From Firmicutes bacterium UBA5227 (GTDB lineage Bacteria; Bacillota; Clostridia; Tissierellales; Sedimentibacteraceae), in the NCBI GenBank assembly GCA_002409285.1, contig DHUT01000103.1, forward strand, positions 544 through 26,491: DNA of 25,948 nucleotides. The letters run 5' to 3'. The notes under the pieces are model-generated. The model was not told where the DNA came from. It saw only the letters and a list, made by a program, of their open reading frames with translations, and did no database searches. Made by a program: the position numbers and the translations under genes. Below are positions 15,326-23,427 of the stretch, piece by piece. The first letter of the stretch is position 1. Each line of letters opens with the position of its first letter.

Positions 15326-17425
15326 ATGGATAATAATTTAGATTCGGTACTGGACATGTATCTTTTTGAGGCGAATTCACTATTGGAACAATTAGATGAT
15401 ATTTTACTCAGGGCTGAAAGCGAACAGGCTTTTGACAAGGAATGTATAGACGAAATATTTAGAATCATGCATACGATTAAGGGCTCATCGGCTATGATGC
15501 AGTTTAACAGCATTATGACCATTTCTCACAAGGTTGAAGACCTGTTTTATTACATAAGAGAAAACGGCATAGACCATACATATAATGAACAGCTTGTAAA
15601 CCTTGTGTTCAAGTTCACTGATTTCATCAAGGGTGAAATCAACAAGATAGAAGAAGGACAGGAGCTTGAAGAAAACCTGGAGCCATTTGAAAAAGAGATA
15701 CTTGAATTTTTAAATAAAATTTCAGGCAAAAACCCTGAAAGTACATATGAGGAAGAAGCTGCACTGACACAGGTGGCAGCCCTGCAGGAAGACTGCAAAA
15801 ATGTAAAAAATAAAATAGGTTCAGAAGATGAAGAAGAGACAGAAGAGATAAAGGCAGAAAAGTCCGATTCAAAAAATAAATATGGAATTAAGATTATTTT
15901 TGATGACAACATAGGCATGGAAAATCTTAGAGCATACCTTCTGGTAAATCAGTTGAATGAAACAGGTATTGAATTTAAATACAAACCTGAAAATGTGGAA
16001 ATTATAAAAGAAACAGCACAGGAAATTATAAAAGAAGGGTTTTATGTATACGTTGATGATAAAGAATCGCTGAATGTTGCTGTAGGTGTTGTAAGAGAAG
16101 CATTAAATGTTAAAAACTATACCGTTATAGAATATAATGGCGAAAATAAACGTTCAGATGAAAATATTAACACAAGAACAGACGCAGTCAGCAAAAATGC
16201 AGCTGCCCAAAATTCAAAAACCTATAAAACAGAAACAAATTCAAAGCACAACAAACAAAGCCTGATAACAGTAAATCTTTCCAAGCTGGATAAGCTGGTA
16301 AACATTGTAGGAGAACTGGTTATTGCAGAATCCATGGTAGCATCCGACGGTGAGATAAAAAGGTTGAATTCAGAAGGCTTTACAAAGTCAACCAGACAGA
16401 TGAGAAAGCTGACCGATGAACTGCAGGACATAGTTATGTCTCTTAGAATGGTACCCGTTTCAGGAATATTCCAGAAAATGAAAAGAATTGTCAGAGACAT
16501 GGGCAAGGAATTAAACAAAGAAGTGGAGCTTGTTCTCACAGGAGAAGATACAGAGATTGACAAAACAATTGTGGACGGCATATCAGACCCCATTATGCAT
16601 CTCGTAAGAAATGCCATGGACCACGGAATTGAAACAGAAGAAGAAAGAATCAAATCAGGAAAAGCTAAGAAAGGTACAATTAGATTGTCTGCTTCAAATA
16701 CCGGCGGAGAAATCCACATAACCGTAGAGGATGACGGCAGAGGCTTTGAATCCAAAAAGATTCTGGAAAAAGCTAAAGCCAAGGATCTGCTCATAAAACC
16801 GGAAAGCGAATATACACCAAAAGAAATATATCAGTTTCTTATGCTCCCGGGGTTTTCAACTAATGAAACAGTAACAGAATACTCCGGAAGGGGTGTGGGC
16901 ATGGACGTCGTCAAGTCAAACATTGATAAAGTAGGAGGCACAGTAGTATTAGACAGCAAGGAAGGTGAAGGAACAATAATAACCTTCAAAATTCCTCTTA
17001 CACTGACCATAGTTTCAGGTATGCAGGTAGTTGTGGGAAACTCTGAATTTATTATTCCCATTAAAAATATTCAGCAGTCCTTTAAAACCGTTGAAAAAGA
17101 AATTATACACAACACTGACGGCAGCGAGATGATACTAATCAGGGAAAAATGTTACCCTATAATAAGGGCTAACAAGTATTTCAACATAAATACAGATGTT
17201 CAGAACATTGAGGATGGAATATTGATATTGGTTGAATCCGGTGATAACAGCGTATGCCTGTTCGTTGACAGAATTATAGGAGAGCAGCAGGTAGTCGTGA
17301 AACCACTGCCCAACATGCTGAACAGGTATAATCTCAAAGAATCAGGTATTTCAGGGTGCTCCATATTAGGAGACGGAAGCATTAACCTAATCCTTGACAT
17401 AGGAAATTTAATAGAAAGTATGTAA
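15326..17425 (+). CDS. cheA: Chemotaxis histidine kinase CheA
   Basis: CheA phosphorylates CheY and CheB in response to chemoreceptors. The product from 15326 is 699 residues. Domains in order: P1 phosphotransfer with RIMHTIKGSSAMMQ (H49 the phosphoacceptor); P2 at about 190-270 (GIKIIFDDNIGMENLRAYLL); P3 dimerisation at about 310-375 (LSKLDKLVNIVGELVIAESM); P4 kinase at about 375-560 with HLVRNAMDHGIE (N box), VEDDGRGF (G1) and GRGVGMDVV (G2); P5 CheW-like at about 565-699. All catalytic motifs look intact. AAGGAGA precedes 15326 by 5 bases; the in-frame ATG at 15302 has no ribosome site and adds 8 residues. cheR follows after 2 bases. No cheW, cheY, cheV or receptor gene is in the window. 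Confidence 0.97.
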   Translation: MDNNLDSVLDMYLFEANSLLEQLDDILLRAESEQAFDKECIDEIFRIMHTIKGSSAMMQFNSIMTISHKVEDLFYYIRENGIDHTYNEQLVNLVFKFTDFIKGEINKIEEGQELEENLEPFEKEILEFLNKISGKNPESTYEEEAALTQVAALQEDCKNVKNKIGSEDEEETEEIKAEKSDSKNKYGIKIIFDDNIGMENLRAYLLVNQLNETGIEFKYKPENVEIIKETAQEIIKEGFYVYVDDKESLNVAVGVVREALNVKNYTVIEYNGENKRSDENINTRTDAVSKNAAAQNSKTYKTETNSKHNKQSLITVNLSKLDKLVNIVGELVIAESMVASDGEIKRLNSEGFTKSTRQMRKLTDELQDIVMSLRMVPVSGIFQKMKRIVRDMGKELNKEVELVLTGEDTEIDKTIVDGISDPIMHLVRNAMDHGIETEEERIKSGKAKKGTIRLSASNTGGEIHITVEDDGRGFESKKILEKAKAKDLLIKPESEYTPKEIYQFLMLPGFSTNETVTEYSGRGVGMDVVKSNIDKVGGTVVLDSKEGEGTIITFKIPLTLTIVSGMQVVVGNSEFIIPIKNIQQSFKTVEKEIIHNTDGSEMILIREKCYPIIRANKYFNINTDVQNIEDGILILVESGDNSVCLFVDRIIGEQQVVVKPLPNMLNRYNLKESGISGCSILGDGSINLILDIGNLIESM

Positions 17426-17427
17426 AT

Positions 17428-18234
17428 ATGGTAAAATTAACAGACCAGGAATTTTTAGAATTTGTTGGCTATATGCAGAAAAATTACGGCATCGACCTTA
17501 CCAAAAAGAGGATACTCATTGAAGGACGGCTGTCAAATTTAATAGAAAAAAAAGGAATGAGAAGCTTCGGGGAGTATCTTGACAGCATTAAGAGAAACAA
17601 TAAAGATGAAATTACAACCCTTGTGAATAAGCTGACCACAAATTACACATTTTTTAACAGGGAGGAAAATCATTTTAAGTTTTTAAGAGAGGTTATTCTT
17701 CCATACCAGGAAAAGAATAATAAATCAAAAATTTTAAATATCTGGAGCGCAGGCTGTTCTTCAGGAGAAGAACCATATACACTTGCAATGGTGCTGGATG
17801 ATTATTTTAAATTTATGAGCAGTCAGTGGAAAATACAAATCTATGCCACAGACATCTCCGAAAATGTTCTTTCCAAGGCAAGAGAAGGCATATATGGAGA
17901 TGACAGCCTGAAGGACCTTCCGGAGTCATACAAAAAAAGATATTTTGAAAAGACAAAAGACGGCAAGTACCAGGTGCTGCCCGAAATCAAAAAAAATGTT
18001 ACCTTCAAGGTTTTTAATTTAATGGATACTGTTACGGCGAAAAATAAATATGATGTTATATTTTGCAGGAATGTAATGATATACTTCAATGCTGAAACTA
18101 AAATTAAAATAGTCAATAAATTTTATGAAGCAACTAAGCCTGGGGGATATTTAATGATCGGGCATGCCGAAACAATTCAAAGGGACAAGTCGAAATATAT
18201 TTATATCAGTCCGGCAATTTACAAAAAGGAATAA
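17428..18234 (+). CDS. cheR: Chemotaxis protein methyltransferase CheR
   Basis: CheR methylates glutamates on chemoreceptors using S-adenosylmethionine. At 268 residues its length is normal. The N-terminal helical domain (about 1-75) contains IEGRLSNLIEKKGMRSFGEY and the TTNYTFFNREENHF stretch. The AdoMet-binding motif is IWSAGCSSGEEPYTLAMVL at about residues 105-123. IYATDISENVLSKAREGIYG and YDVIFCRNVMIYFNAETKIK are also characteristic. The start is 2 bases after the cheA stop with no separate strong ribosome site, suggesting translational coupling. cheB follows after 3 bases. Confidence 0.97.
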   Translation: MVKLTDQEFLEFVGYMQKNYGIDLTKKRILIEGRLSNLIEKKGMRSFGEYLDSIKRNNKDEITTLVNKLTTNYTFFNREENHFKFLREVILPYQEKNNKSKILNIWSAGCSSGEEPYTLAMVLDDYFKFMSSQWKIQIYATDISENVLSKAREGIYGDDSLKDLPESYKKRYFEKTKDGKYQVLPEIKKNVTFKVFNLMDTVTAKNKYDVIFCRNVMIYFNAETKIKIVNKFYEATKPGGYLMIGHAETIQRDKSKYIYISPAIYKKE

Positions 18235-18237
18235 GGT

Positions 18238-19311
18238 ATGATAGCAGAAAAAATAAAGGTACTAATTACCGATGACTCTCTGTTGTTCAGAAACGTGCTA
18301 AAAAACGAGCTGAGCAAGGATTCAAGCATAGAAGTAGTAGGAATGGCAGTTGACCCGATAGATGCCATGGAAAAAATTAAGACATTAAATCCGGATATAA
18401 TTACCATGGACATAGAAATGCCGAAAATGGATGGACTCACATTCATAAAAAAACTTATGGCAGAACATCCGGTAAAAGTTGTACTTGTAAGTTCAATGAA
18501 CATAAGCGTATTTGACGCACTTCAGTCAGGCGCGGTGGACTTTGTAAAAAAACCCGCTATGTCCTCAGACAATGATTTGGACATATTTATCAGGGAGTTA
18601 AAAACCAAAATAAAAATTGCTTCCATTGCCAAACTGGTTACATATAAAAACACAAAAAAAGAACCGGTAGTTGAAACAGTTGAAACGGTTGAAACAGCAG
18701 GCAGTACAGTCGCTCGCCTTTCCGGATTGATAAAATCTTCAGCAAAGCGTGTAATTGCCATAGGAGCATCAACAGGTGGCACCGAAGCAACTCTTAAGAT
18801 ACTTAAGGAACTTCCGGAAGATACTCCGGGGATTGTGGTTACCCAGCATATGCCTCCCGGATTTACCAAAATGTATGCGGACAGGCTCAATAAAATATGT
18901 ATTATGGAGGTAAGAGAAGCTGTCAACGGAGACAGAGTTGAAACCGGGGTTGTGCTTATAGCTCCCGGAGATATGCAAATGAAGCTTATGAAGGATGGCA
19001 AAGGTTACTATGTTTCCTGCAAGCCGGGAGAAAAAGTAAGCGGTCACTGTCCGTCAGTAGATGTACTCTTTAATTCGGTAGCCGAAGCGGCAGGGAAAAA
19101 TTCCACAGGAATTATTCTTACAGGAATGGGCAAAGACGGAGCCCAGGGGCTTATGAACATGAAAAAAGCAGGAGCATACACCATAGGGCAGGATGAGAAA
19201 TCATCCGTAGTTTACGGTATGCCAATGGTTGCATACAATATAGGAGCAGTGGCAGTGCAGGCATCAATAGAAAATATTGCTGATATCTTAATCAGGCATT
19301 TAAATAAATAA
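18238..19311 (+). CDS. cheB: Protein-glutamate methylesterase/deamidase CheB
   Basis: CheB removes methyl groups from chemoreceptors and is activated by phosphorylation from CheA. It is 357 residues long. The receiver domain (1-125) has the acidic pair in LITDDSLL (D12, D13), the phosphorylation site in ITMDIEMPKMDGL (D58) and K104-region lysines (VDFVKKPA). The esterase domain (about 165-357) has the triad S178 (IGASTGGTEA), H204 (VTQHMPPGFT) and D300 (GMGKDGAQG), with the spacing known from enteric CheB. The linker contains three tandem 9-base units (GTTGAAACR, 18670-18696) encoding VET repeats. The gene completes the cheA-cheR-cheB block. Confidence 0.97.
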   Translation: MIAEKIKVLITDDSLLFRNVLKNELSKDSSIEVVGMAVDPIDAMEKIKTLNPDIITMDIEMPKMDGLTFIKKLMAEHPVKVVLVSSMNISVFDALQSGAVDFVKKPAMSSDNDLDIFIRELKTKIKIASIAKLVTYKNTKKEPVVETVETVETAGSTVARLSGLIKSSAKRVIAIGASTGGTEATLKILKELPEDTPGIVVTQHMPPGFTKMYADRLNKICIMEVREAVNGDRVETGVVLIAPGDMQMKLMKDGKGYYVSCKPGEKVSGHCPSVDVLFNSVAEAAGKNSTGIILTGMGKDGAQGLMNMKKAGAYTIGQDEKSSVVYGMPMVAYNIGAVAVQASIENIADILIRHLNK

Positions 19312-19338
19312 TAAATAGAGAAACAGGAGGATAAAACT

Positions 19339-21594
19339 ATGTCAATACTTTCAAACAGCATATATGGTTCATCAACCGGCAAAGGTGTGGGAGGATTATT
19401 ATCAGGGCTTGATACAGACGATTTGGTAAACCAGATGACAGCCATGACCAGGAACAAAATAAACAGGCAATACCAGGCAAAACAAAAATTAGTATACAGG
19501 CAGGAAGCCTACAGAGAAGTCAGCACAAAACTGCTGTCCTTCAGCAACAAATATTTATCATATTCATCCGGCTCAAAAACAAACATTTTAAGTTCAAGCT
19601 TTTTCGAGGCATATACATACAAGCCATCATCAAGCTATGTAAACATAGCAGGAAATGCCAACAGTATAAAGAATTTTGAAATAAAAAGTATAGACAGTGT
19701 TGCATCTGCCGCAAGCTTTGCTTCAAGCATGAAGGTATCAAGTGAGTCATTCAGCACATATGATCAAATACCTGATGAGATTTCACGTCTTGCAGGGGAA
19801 ACATTCAGTGTAACATATGAAGGAAAAACTTATAATTTTTCAATAAGCAAGGATTTTAGAGATGACGAGCAGACACTTGAAAATGTTTCAGAAGAACTTA
19901 ACAAGCAACTTGAATCTATCAAAGATAAAGAGGGCAATCGCATAATACCCGATAGTGTTAAGTTTGAATTTACAGGAGATGCAAATAACAGCATACTTTC
20001 TTTATCCGGCGGAGCATATTTGTCGGCAGGCAGCTCAGAATTCTTAGATGTACTTAAAATGAAAACAGGTGAAGAGGAAGGAAAGTCATCCACAGAGTTC
20101 ATATCAAAGGATGATTTGATTAAGAATCAGTCAGATGTATTAGCAAATGCTAAAAATGAAGAATATATAACATTTGAGTATAACGGTTCGGTTAAGCGGA
20201 TTGAATTAGGTTCAGGAATAGGCAATATAAAGAAATTAGGAGAACATCTGCAGACTCAGTTAGATAAGGAATTTGGAAGCGGAAAAGTCAAGGTGAATTA
20301 TGATGAAAACGACCCTAAAAACATTTCCTTTTCAACTTCTGAAGATAATAATGTTTTAAAAATAAACTCAGTTAGCAGGGACTTAAGTAAACTAACTGGT
20401 TTGGAATCAGGCGACATCAACAGGGTTAAAAAGGACGTGGCTATAGGTGATTCGGGAATATCTAACTTAAAAGTTGGAGAAAATGGTAAGTATTCAATTA
20501 CAATAAATGATAAAACATTAGAATTCGAAAAAAATGCAACATTTAATGACATTATAAAAGCGATAAATGACGACAAAGATATGAAAGTTACTGTAAATTA
20601 TTCTAATACTACAGATAAATTTTCAATAACAGCAGATGAAACCGGGCTACACACGGGTATTAAAATAAAATATGATGGTGAAGGAAGTTTGGCAAATGCC
20701 TTTTTTGGGATTAAATCCGACTTAGAAGAAGTAGGAACCAATACTAAAATGACTTACACTTTAAATGGAAGCGAACCGGTTACGATAGAAAGAAGCACAT
20801 CCAACTTTACCATTGACGATATAAGTCTTGAGCTGAACAAGAATGCCCAGGGATTAGGAACAGACGGAACTCCTGTTACCTTCGATGTTACCAACAACGT
20901 GGACGAAGTTGTGGAGAGAGTTAAGAACTTCATCAACGAATACAACGAAATAGTCACTCTTATAGGTACAGGCACAAGCCAAAGACCTAATAGGTCATAT
21001 GCTCCGCTGACTCCTGAACAAATGGACGAAATGACGGAACAGGAAATAAAAGATTGGAACATTGAAGCAAAAAAAGGAATGCTGTACAGCGACCCTAAAA
21101 TGACTAGAGTGCTTTCAGATTTGAGAGGCGCTATGGGAGGAACAACAGATACAAGCAGCCTCACCCTGGCACAAATAGGAATTTCTCCGGCATATATGGA
21201 CACTACAGGAAAGCTCGTGCTGGATGAAAACAAATTTAAACAAAAACTTACGGAAGACCCCGAGGAGATAGCTAATCTATTTTCAGGTGCATTAAAAGAA
21301 GATGGAACTAAATCAGGCATAGCATCACAACTTAGAGATATACTGGTGAGAAACGTGGGAATATCAGGAACATCCGGAGTGCTTGTTGAAGAAGCAGGAA
21401 TGAGCGGAGGTTTAACATCAGACAAAAATAGTATTTCAGATAAAATCAAAGACTACGACAAAAAAATGGCAGAACTGAAAAAAGACCTTCAGGCTGAAAG
21501 GGAGAAGTACTGGAAACAGTTTTCATCACTGGAACAAAGCCTTAACCAGTTAAATGCCCAAAGCTCGTGGCTTACAAACATGATGGGAAATTAA
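19339..21594 (+). CDS. fliD: Flagellar filament capping protein FliD (hook-associated protein 2)
   Basis: FliD caps the growing filament and helps flagellin fold. The N-terminus (GVGGLLSGLDTDDLVNQMTA then MTRNKINRQYQAKQKLVYRQ) and C-terminus (YDKKMAELKKDLQAEREKYW then KQFSSLEQSLNQLNAQSSWL) are the conserved coiled-coil ends. The C-terminal domain has VERVKNFINEYNEIVTLIGT. At 751 residues it is long for the family (commonly 450-700). The excess lies at about 145-460, where three related segments recur, each with an extended strand such as FSVTYEGKTYNFSI, EYITFEYNGSVKRIEL or KYSITINDKTLEFE followed by a helix. No signal peptide is present, as expected for a type III substrate. AGGAGG precedes the ATG. 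fliS follows after 17 bases. Confidence 0.95.
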   Translation: MSILSNSIYGSSTGKGVGGLLSGLDTDDLVNQMTAMTRNKINRQYQAKQKLVYRQEAYREVSTKLLSFSNKYLSYSSGSKTNILSSSFFEAYTYKPSSSYVNIAGNANSIKNFEIKSIDSVASAASFASSMKVSSESFSTYDQIPDEISRLAGETFSVTYEGKTYNFSISKDFRDDEQTLENVSEELNKQLESIKDKEGNRIIPDSVKFEFTGDANNSILSLSGGAYLSAGSSEFLDVLKMKTGEEEGKSSTEFISKDDLIKNQSDVLANAKNEEYITFEYNGSVKRIELGSGIGNIKKLGEHLQTQLDKEFGSGKVKVNYDENDPKNISFSTSEDNNVLKINSVSRDLSKLTGLESGDINRVKKDVAIGDSGISNLKVGENGKYSITINDKTLEFEKNATFNDIIKAINDDKDMKVTVNYSNTTDKFSITADETGLHTGIKIKYDGEGSLANAFFGIKSDLEEVGTNTKMTYTLNGSEPVTIERSTSNFTIDDISLELNKNAQGLGTDGTPVTFDVTNNVDEVVERVKNFINEYNEIVTLIGTGTSQRPNRSYAPLTPEQMDEMTEQEIKDWNIEAKKGMLYSDPKMTRVLSDLRGAMGGTTDTSSLTLAQIGISPAYMDTTGKLVLDENKFKQKLTEDPEEIANLFSGALKEDGTKSGIASQLRDILVRNVGISGTSGVLVEEAGMSGGLTSDKNSISDKIKDYDKKMAELKKDLQAEREKYWKQFSSLEQSLNQLNAQSSWLTNMMGN

Positions 21595-21611
21595 AGTGAG
21601 AAGGAGTTATT

Positions 21612-21989
21612 ATGTTAAACGCATTTGAGCAATACAAGAAAACATCGGTAAATACAATGACCAAAGCCGAGCTGCTTATATTGTTATTTGATGAAGCAAT
21701 TAAGAAGCTTAACCGCAGCAAGGTTCTGATGGAGCAGGGAGATTTTCAAAATGCTAAAATAAATCTTGAGAAAACCAGAAATATTTTTATATATCTGACA
21801 GTCAATCTGGATGAAAAATATGAAATGTCTCAGGAACTATCAGATATGTATATGTTTTTTAATGCGGAGATTATAAAAGCCTCATCAATGAAATCAACAA
21901 AATACATCGATGAAATACTTCCCATGGTAAAAGAACTGAGAGACACCTGGGAAGAGGCCGACAAAATAGCAAGAGTTTCTAAAAATTAG
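21612..21989 (+). CDS. fliS: Flagellar export chaperone FliS
   Basis: FliS is a small cytoplasmic chaperone that binds the C-terminus of flagellin before export. At 125 residues its length is normal. The N-terminus is typical: FEQYKKTSVNTMTKAELLIL, then LFDEAIKKLNRSKVLMEQGD. The following INLEKTRNIFIYLTVNLDEK and the four-helix bundle pattern also fit. AAGGAG precedes the ATG. It lies directly after fliD and before a FliT-position gene, the usual fliDST order. Confidence 0.95.
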   Translation: MLNAFEQYKKTSVNTMTKAELLILLFDEAIKKLNRSKVLMEQGDFQNAKINLEKTRNIFIYLTVNLDEKYEMSQELSDMYMFFNAEIIKASSMKSTKYIDEILPMVKELRDTWEEADKIARVSKN

Positions 21990-22006
21990 CGGTGAGATGG
22001 TGAGAT

Positions 22007-22372
22007 ATGGAAGAATTGTTGAAAAATAAATTAGGTGCCGCTCAGGAATTCAAAGACATTACCAATGAAATATTATCCCTGTCACCAAAAGCAGAGTATG
22101 AAAAAATCAGTTCATTGATTGAAAGAAGACAGCAGTATATTGAAAAAGTTAATGTCATTGATGAAAAAATCAATAAAAATCAGGAGCTTGACGACAAATT
22201 TACAGAATCGAATGAAGCAAAAAGACTGAAAAGTGAAATACGAGAAACATTCAAAGAAACAGCCAAAATGGACAATCAGATACGTAAAAATTTAAACGGT
22301 GAATTAAAGAATCTCAAAAATATTTTAAATCAACCGGAAACAGCCACAAACCTTGTTAATATAAAAGTATGA
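22007..22372 (+). CDS. Probable FliT-like flagellar chaperone (fliDST position)
   Basis: This is a 121-residue, almost entirely helical, charged protein without membrane segments or signal. The sequence is poorly conserved, as usual for FliT/FlgN-type chaperones. A segment IERRQQYIEKVNVIDEKINK resembles the L-x-x-R-x-x-x-I pattern typical of that group. GGTGAGAT precedes the ATG, and the gene follows fliS by 17 bases. The assignment rests mainly on size, helix content and the fliD-fliS-fliT order; the alternative is an unrelated small helical protein. It is the last gene of the operon. Confidence 0.6.
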   Translation: MEELLKNKLGAAQEFKDITNEILSLSPKAEYEKISSLIERRQQYIEKVNVIDEKINKNQELDDKFTESNEAKRLKSEIRETFKETAKMDNQIRKNLNGELKNLKNILNQPETATNLVNIKV

Positions 22373-22375
22373 TTT

Positions 22376-22398
22376 AGCGGACCTTAATGGTCCTCTTT
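22376..22398 (+). terminator. Possible weak terminator after the fliT-like gene
   Basis: GGACC (22379-22383) and GGTCC (22389-22393) form a short stem with a TTAAT loop, followed by TCTTT. The stem is only 5 pairs, so termination would be partial. Confidence 0.35.
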
Positions 22399-22417
22399 AA
22401 AAACAGATTTATAGCTA

Positions 22418-22450
22418 ATGAAATTCTTTACCTTCGGTTCAGAATGGCAC
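22418..22450 (-). repeat. Degenerate dispersed repeat, copy C (reverse orientation)
   Basis: Read on the minus strand, it starts GTGCCATTCTGAAC and continues to AAAGAATTTCAT. The first 14 bases are identical to copy D at 24404-24417 apart from the final base context, and the whole resembles copy B. It lies between the flagellar operon and the V4R gene. Confidence 0.5.
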
Positions 22451-22557
22451 GAGCTGACACTCTTATATTTAAATATGAGCTTTAGATTTGAATAATAATG
22501 CATCATCATATCGTTGCCCTTCTGCATTGATATATTTTATCGCTTGCAAAATACAAC

Positions 22558-22598
22558 ACTGCCATGGTAAAATAAACTATGGCAGTATTTATTTTTAT
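22558..22598 (+). terminator. Intrinsic terminator hairpin
   Basis: ACTGCCAT (22558-22565) pairs with ATGGCAGT (22579-22586). The stem extends inward through G.U, G-C and T-A pairs to a 7-base loop, giving about 11 pairs. It is followed by ATTTATTTTTATT. It probably backs up termination of the cheA-fliT operon. Confidence 0.6.
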
Positions 22599-22767
22599 TA
22601 TCTTGATTGTCTTGATTAATTCATTCAAAGGCTGAGTCAAGTATGATAGGATTTTGACGAAAATTATCGAATTTCCACAAAATGAGAACGAACTGCATTA
22701 TGCTGCCGATAGGCTTCAGGTAAATGTTTAAGGTGAATTTAATGAGGGAAATTATTAATCGAAGCGC

Positions 22768-22810
22768 TATCCTTAGATAGGATATCAAATTGCTCAGGCA
22801 ACACCGGAGC
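22768..22810 (+). promoter_or_regulatory. Two small hairpins in the leader of the V4R-GGDEF pair
   Basis: TATCCT/AGGATA (22768-22784, 5-base loop) is followed by GCTC-A-GG...CC-G-GAGC (22792-22810, 5-base loop). The second ends 28 bases before the ATG at 22839. I could not match this to any known riboswitch consensus, including the c-di-GMP classes. Confidence 0.25.
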
Positions 22811-22838
22811 CAAAAATTAAAATATTTGAGGAGCAGCT

Positions 22839-23390
22839 ATGCTACAACAAAATAATAAACATAATACCTTTGTATGGGAGAACCTTGGAAATATCAAAAT
22901 GGGGCGGGGAGAACTGGGTGAGGAAATGCCGGTGTTGGTATACCGCCTGATGCAGTACACAATGCTGGATGTATTAAGTAAGGAATACGGAAATGATAAG
23001 GCTAACGAATACTTTCGACGGGCAGGTTATCTGGCAGGTACGGAATTTGCCAAAAATGTATTGGACTTAAAAGTCGATTTCAATTCATTTTGGGCAAACT
23101 TCCAAAAAAATCTGAAGGATTTAAAAATCGGAATTCTTAGGATGGAAGATTTTAATGAAACAACAGGAGAGATCATACTCACCGTTGGAGAAGATTTGGA
23201 CTGCAGCGGTATTCCCATTACAGATGAAACTGTGTGCTATTATGACGAAGGCTTCATTTCAGGCATACTTGAGGTATACACCGGGAAAAAATACAAAGTG
23301 CGTGAAATTGACTGCTGGGCAAACGGAGACAGAGTTTGCCGGTTTAGGGGAGAAATAGAAGAAACAGAAGCAATAGAAGCAATAGAATAG
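22839..23390 (+). CDS. V4R (4-vinyl reductase) domain small-molecule-sensor-like protein
   Basis: This is a 183-residue cytoplasmic protein with a C-terminal V4R domain (PF02830), about residues 100-172. It is recognised by TDETVCYYDEGFISGILEVY, then GKKYKVREIDCWANGDRVCR, including the usual Cys residues near the end. The N-terminal half (VYRLMQYTMLDVLSKEYGND, GYLAGTEFAKNVLDL) matches the helical part seen in bacterial V4R proteins. V4R domains are thought to bind small hydrophobic ligands and often act as sensory modules. The tail EETEAIEAIE arises from a short 9-base direct repeat. GAGGAG precedes the ATG. A diguanylate cyclase follows 37 bases later, suggesting the V4R protein is its separate sensory partner. 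Confidence 0.8.
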   Translation: MLQQNNKHNTFVWENLGNIKMGRGELGEEMPVLVYRLMQYTMLDVLSKEYGNDKANEYFRRAGYLAGTEFAKNVLDLKVDFNSFWANFQKNLKDLKIGILRMEDFNETTGEIILTVGEDLDCSGIPITDETVCYYDEGFISGILEVYTGKKYKVREIDCWANGDRVCRFRGEIEETEAIEAIE

Positions 23391-23427
23391 AGAACCCCTG
23401 CATTCATGGAAAGTGAGTTGAAGATTT

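Larger units (their letters stand above)
22373..22838. other. 466-base gene-poor stretch between the flagellar operon and the V4R gene
   Basis: No convincing gene is present. The stretch holds a weak hairpin (22376-22398), repeat copy C (22418-22450), a good terminator-like hairpin (22556-22598), a short open stretch without a good start (22636-22731) and two small hairpins just before the V4R gene (22768-22810). The region looks like an operon boundary with eroded sequence. Confidence 0.5.

Noticed and set aside
20754..21449. 231-codon minus-strand open frame inside fliD
   Set aside because: Serine/proline/leucine-rich translation typical of an antisense shadow of a coding gene; no start signals.
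22705..22712. GCCGATAG resembling a sigma-D -10 box upstream of the V4R gene
   Set aside because: No TAAA-like -35 at the right spacing (GAAC is there), so the match is probably chance.
22636..22731. Short open frame reading KYDRILTKIIEFPQNENELH then YAADRLQVNV
   Set aside because: Only 31 codons, no ATG, no ribosome site and no family recognised; it could be a gene remnant but evidence is insufficient.
22700..22838. c-di-GMP riboswitch before the V4R-GGDEF genes
   Set aside because: The hallmark conserved segments of class I and class II aptamers are not present.
23406..23427. ATG at 23406 as an upstream start for the diguanylate cyclase
   Set aside because: It is in a different frame from the GGDEF protein, so the start at 23428 stands.
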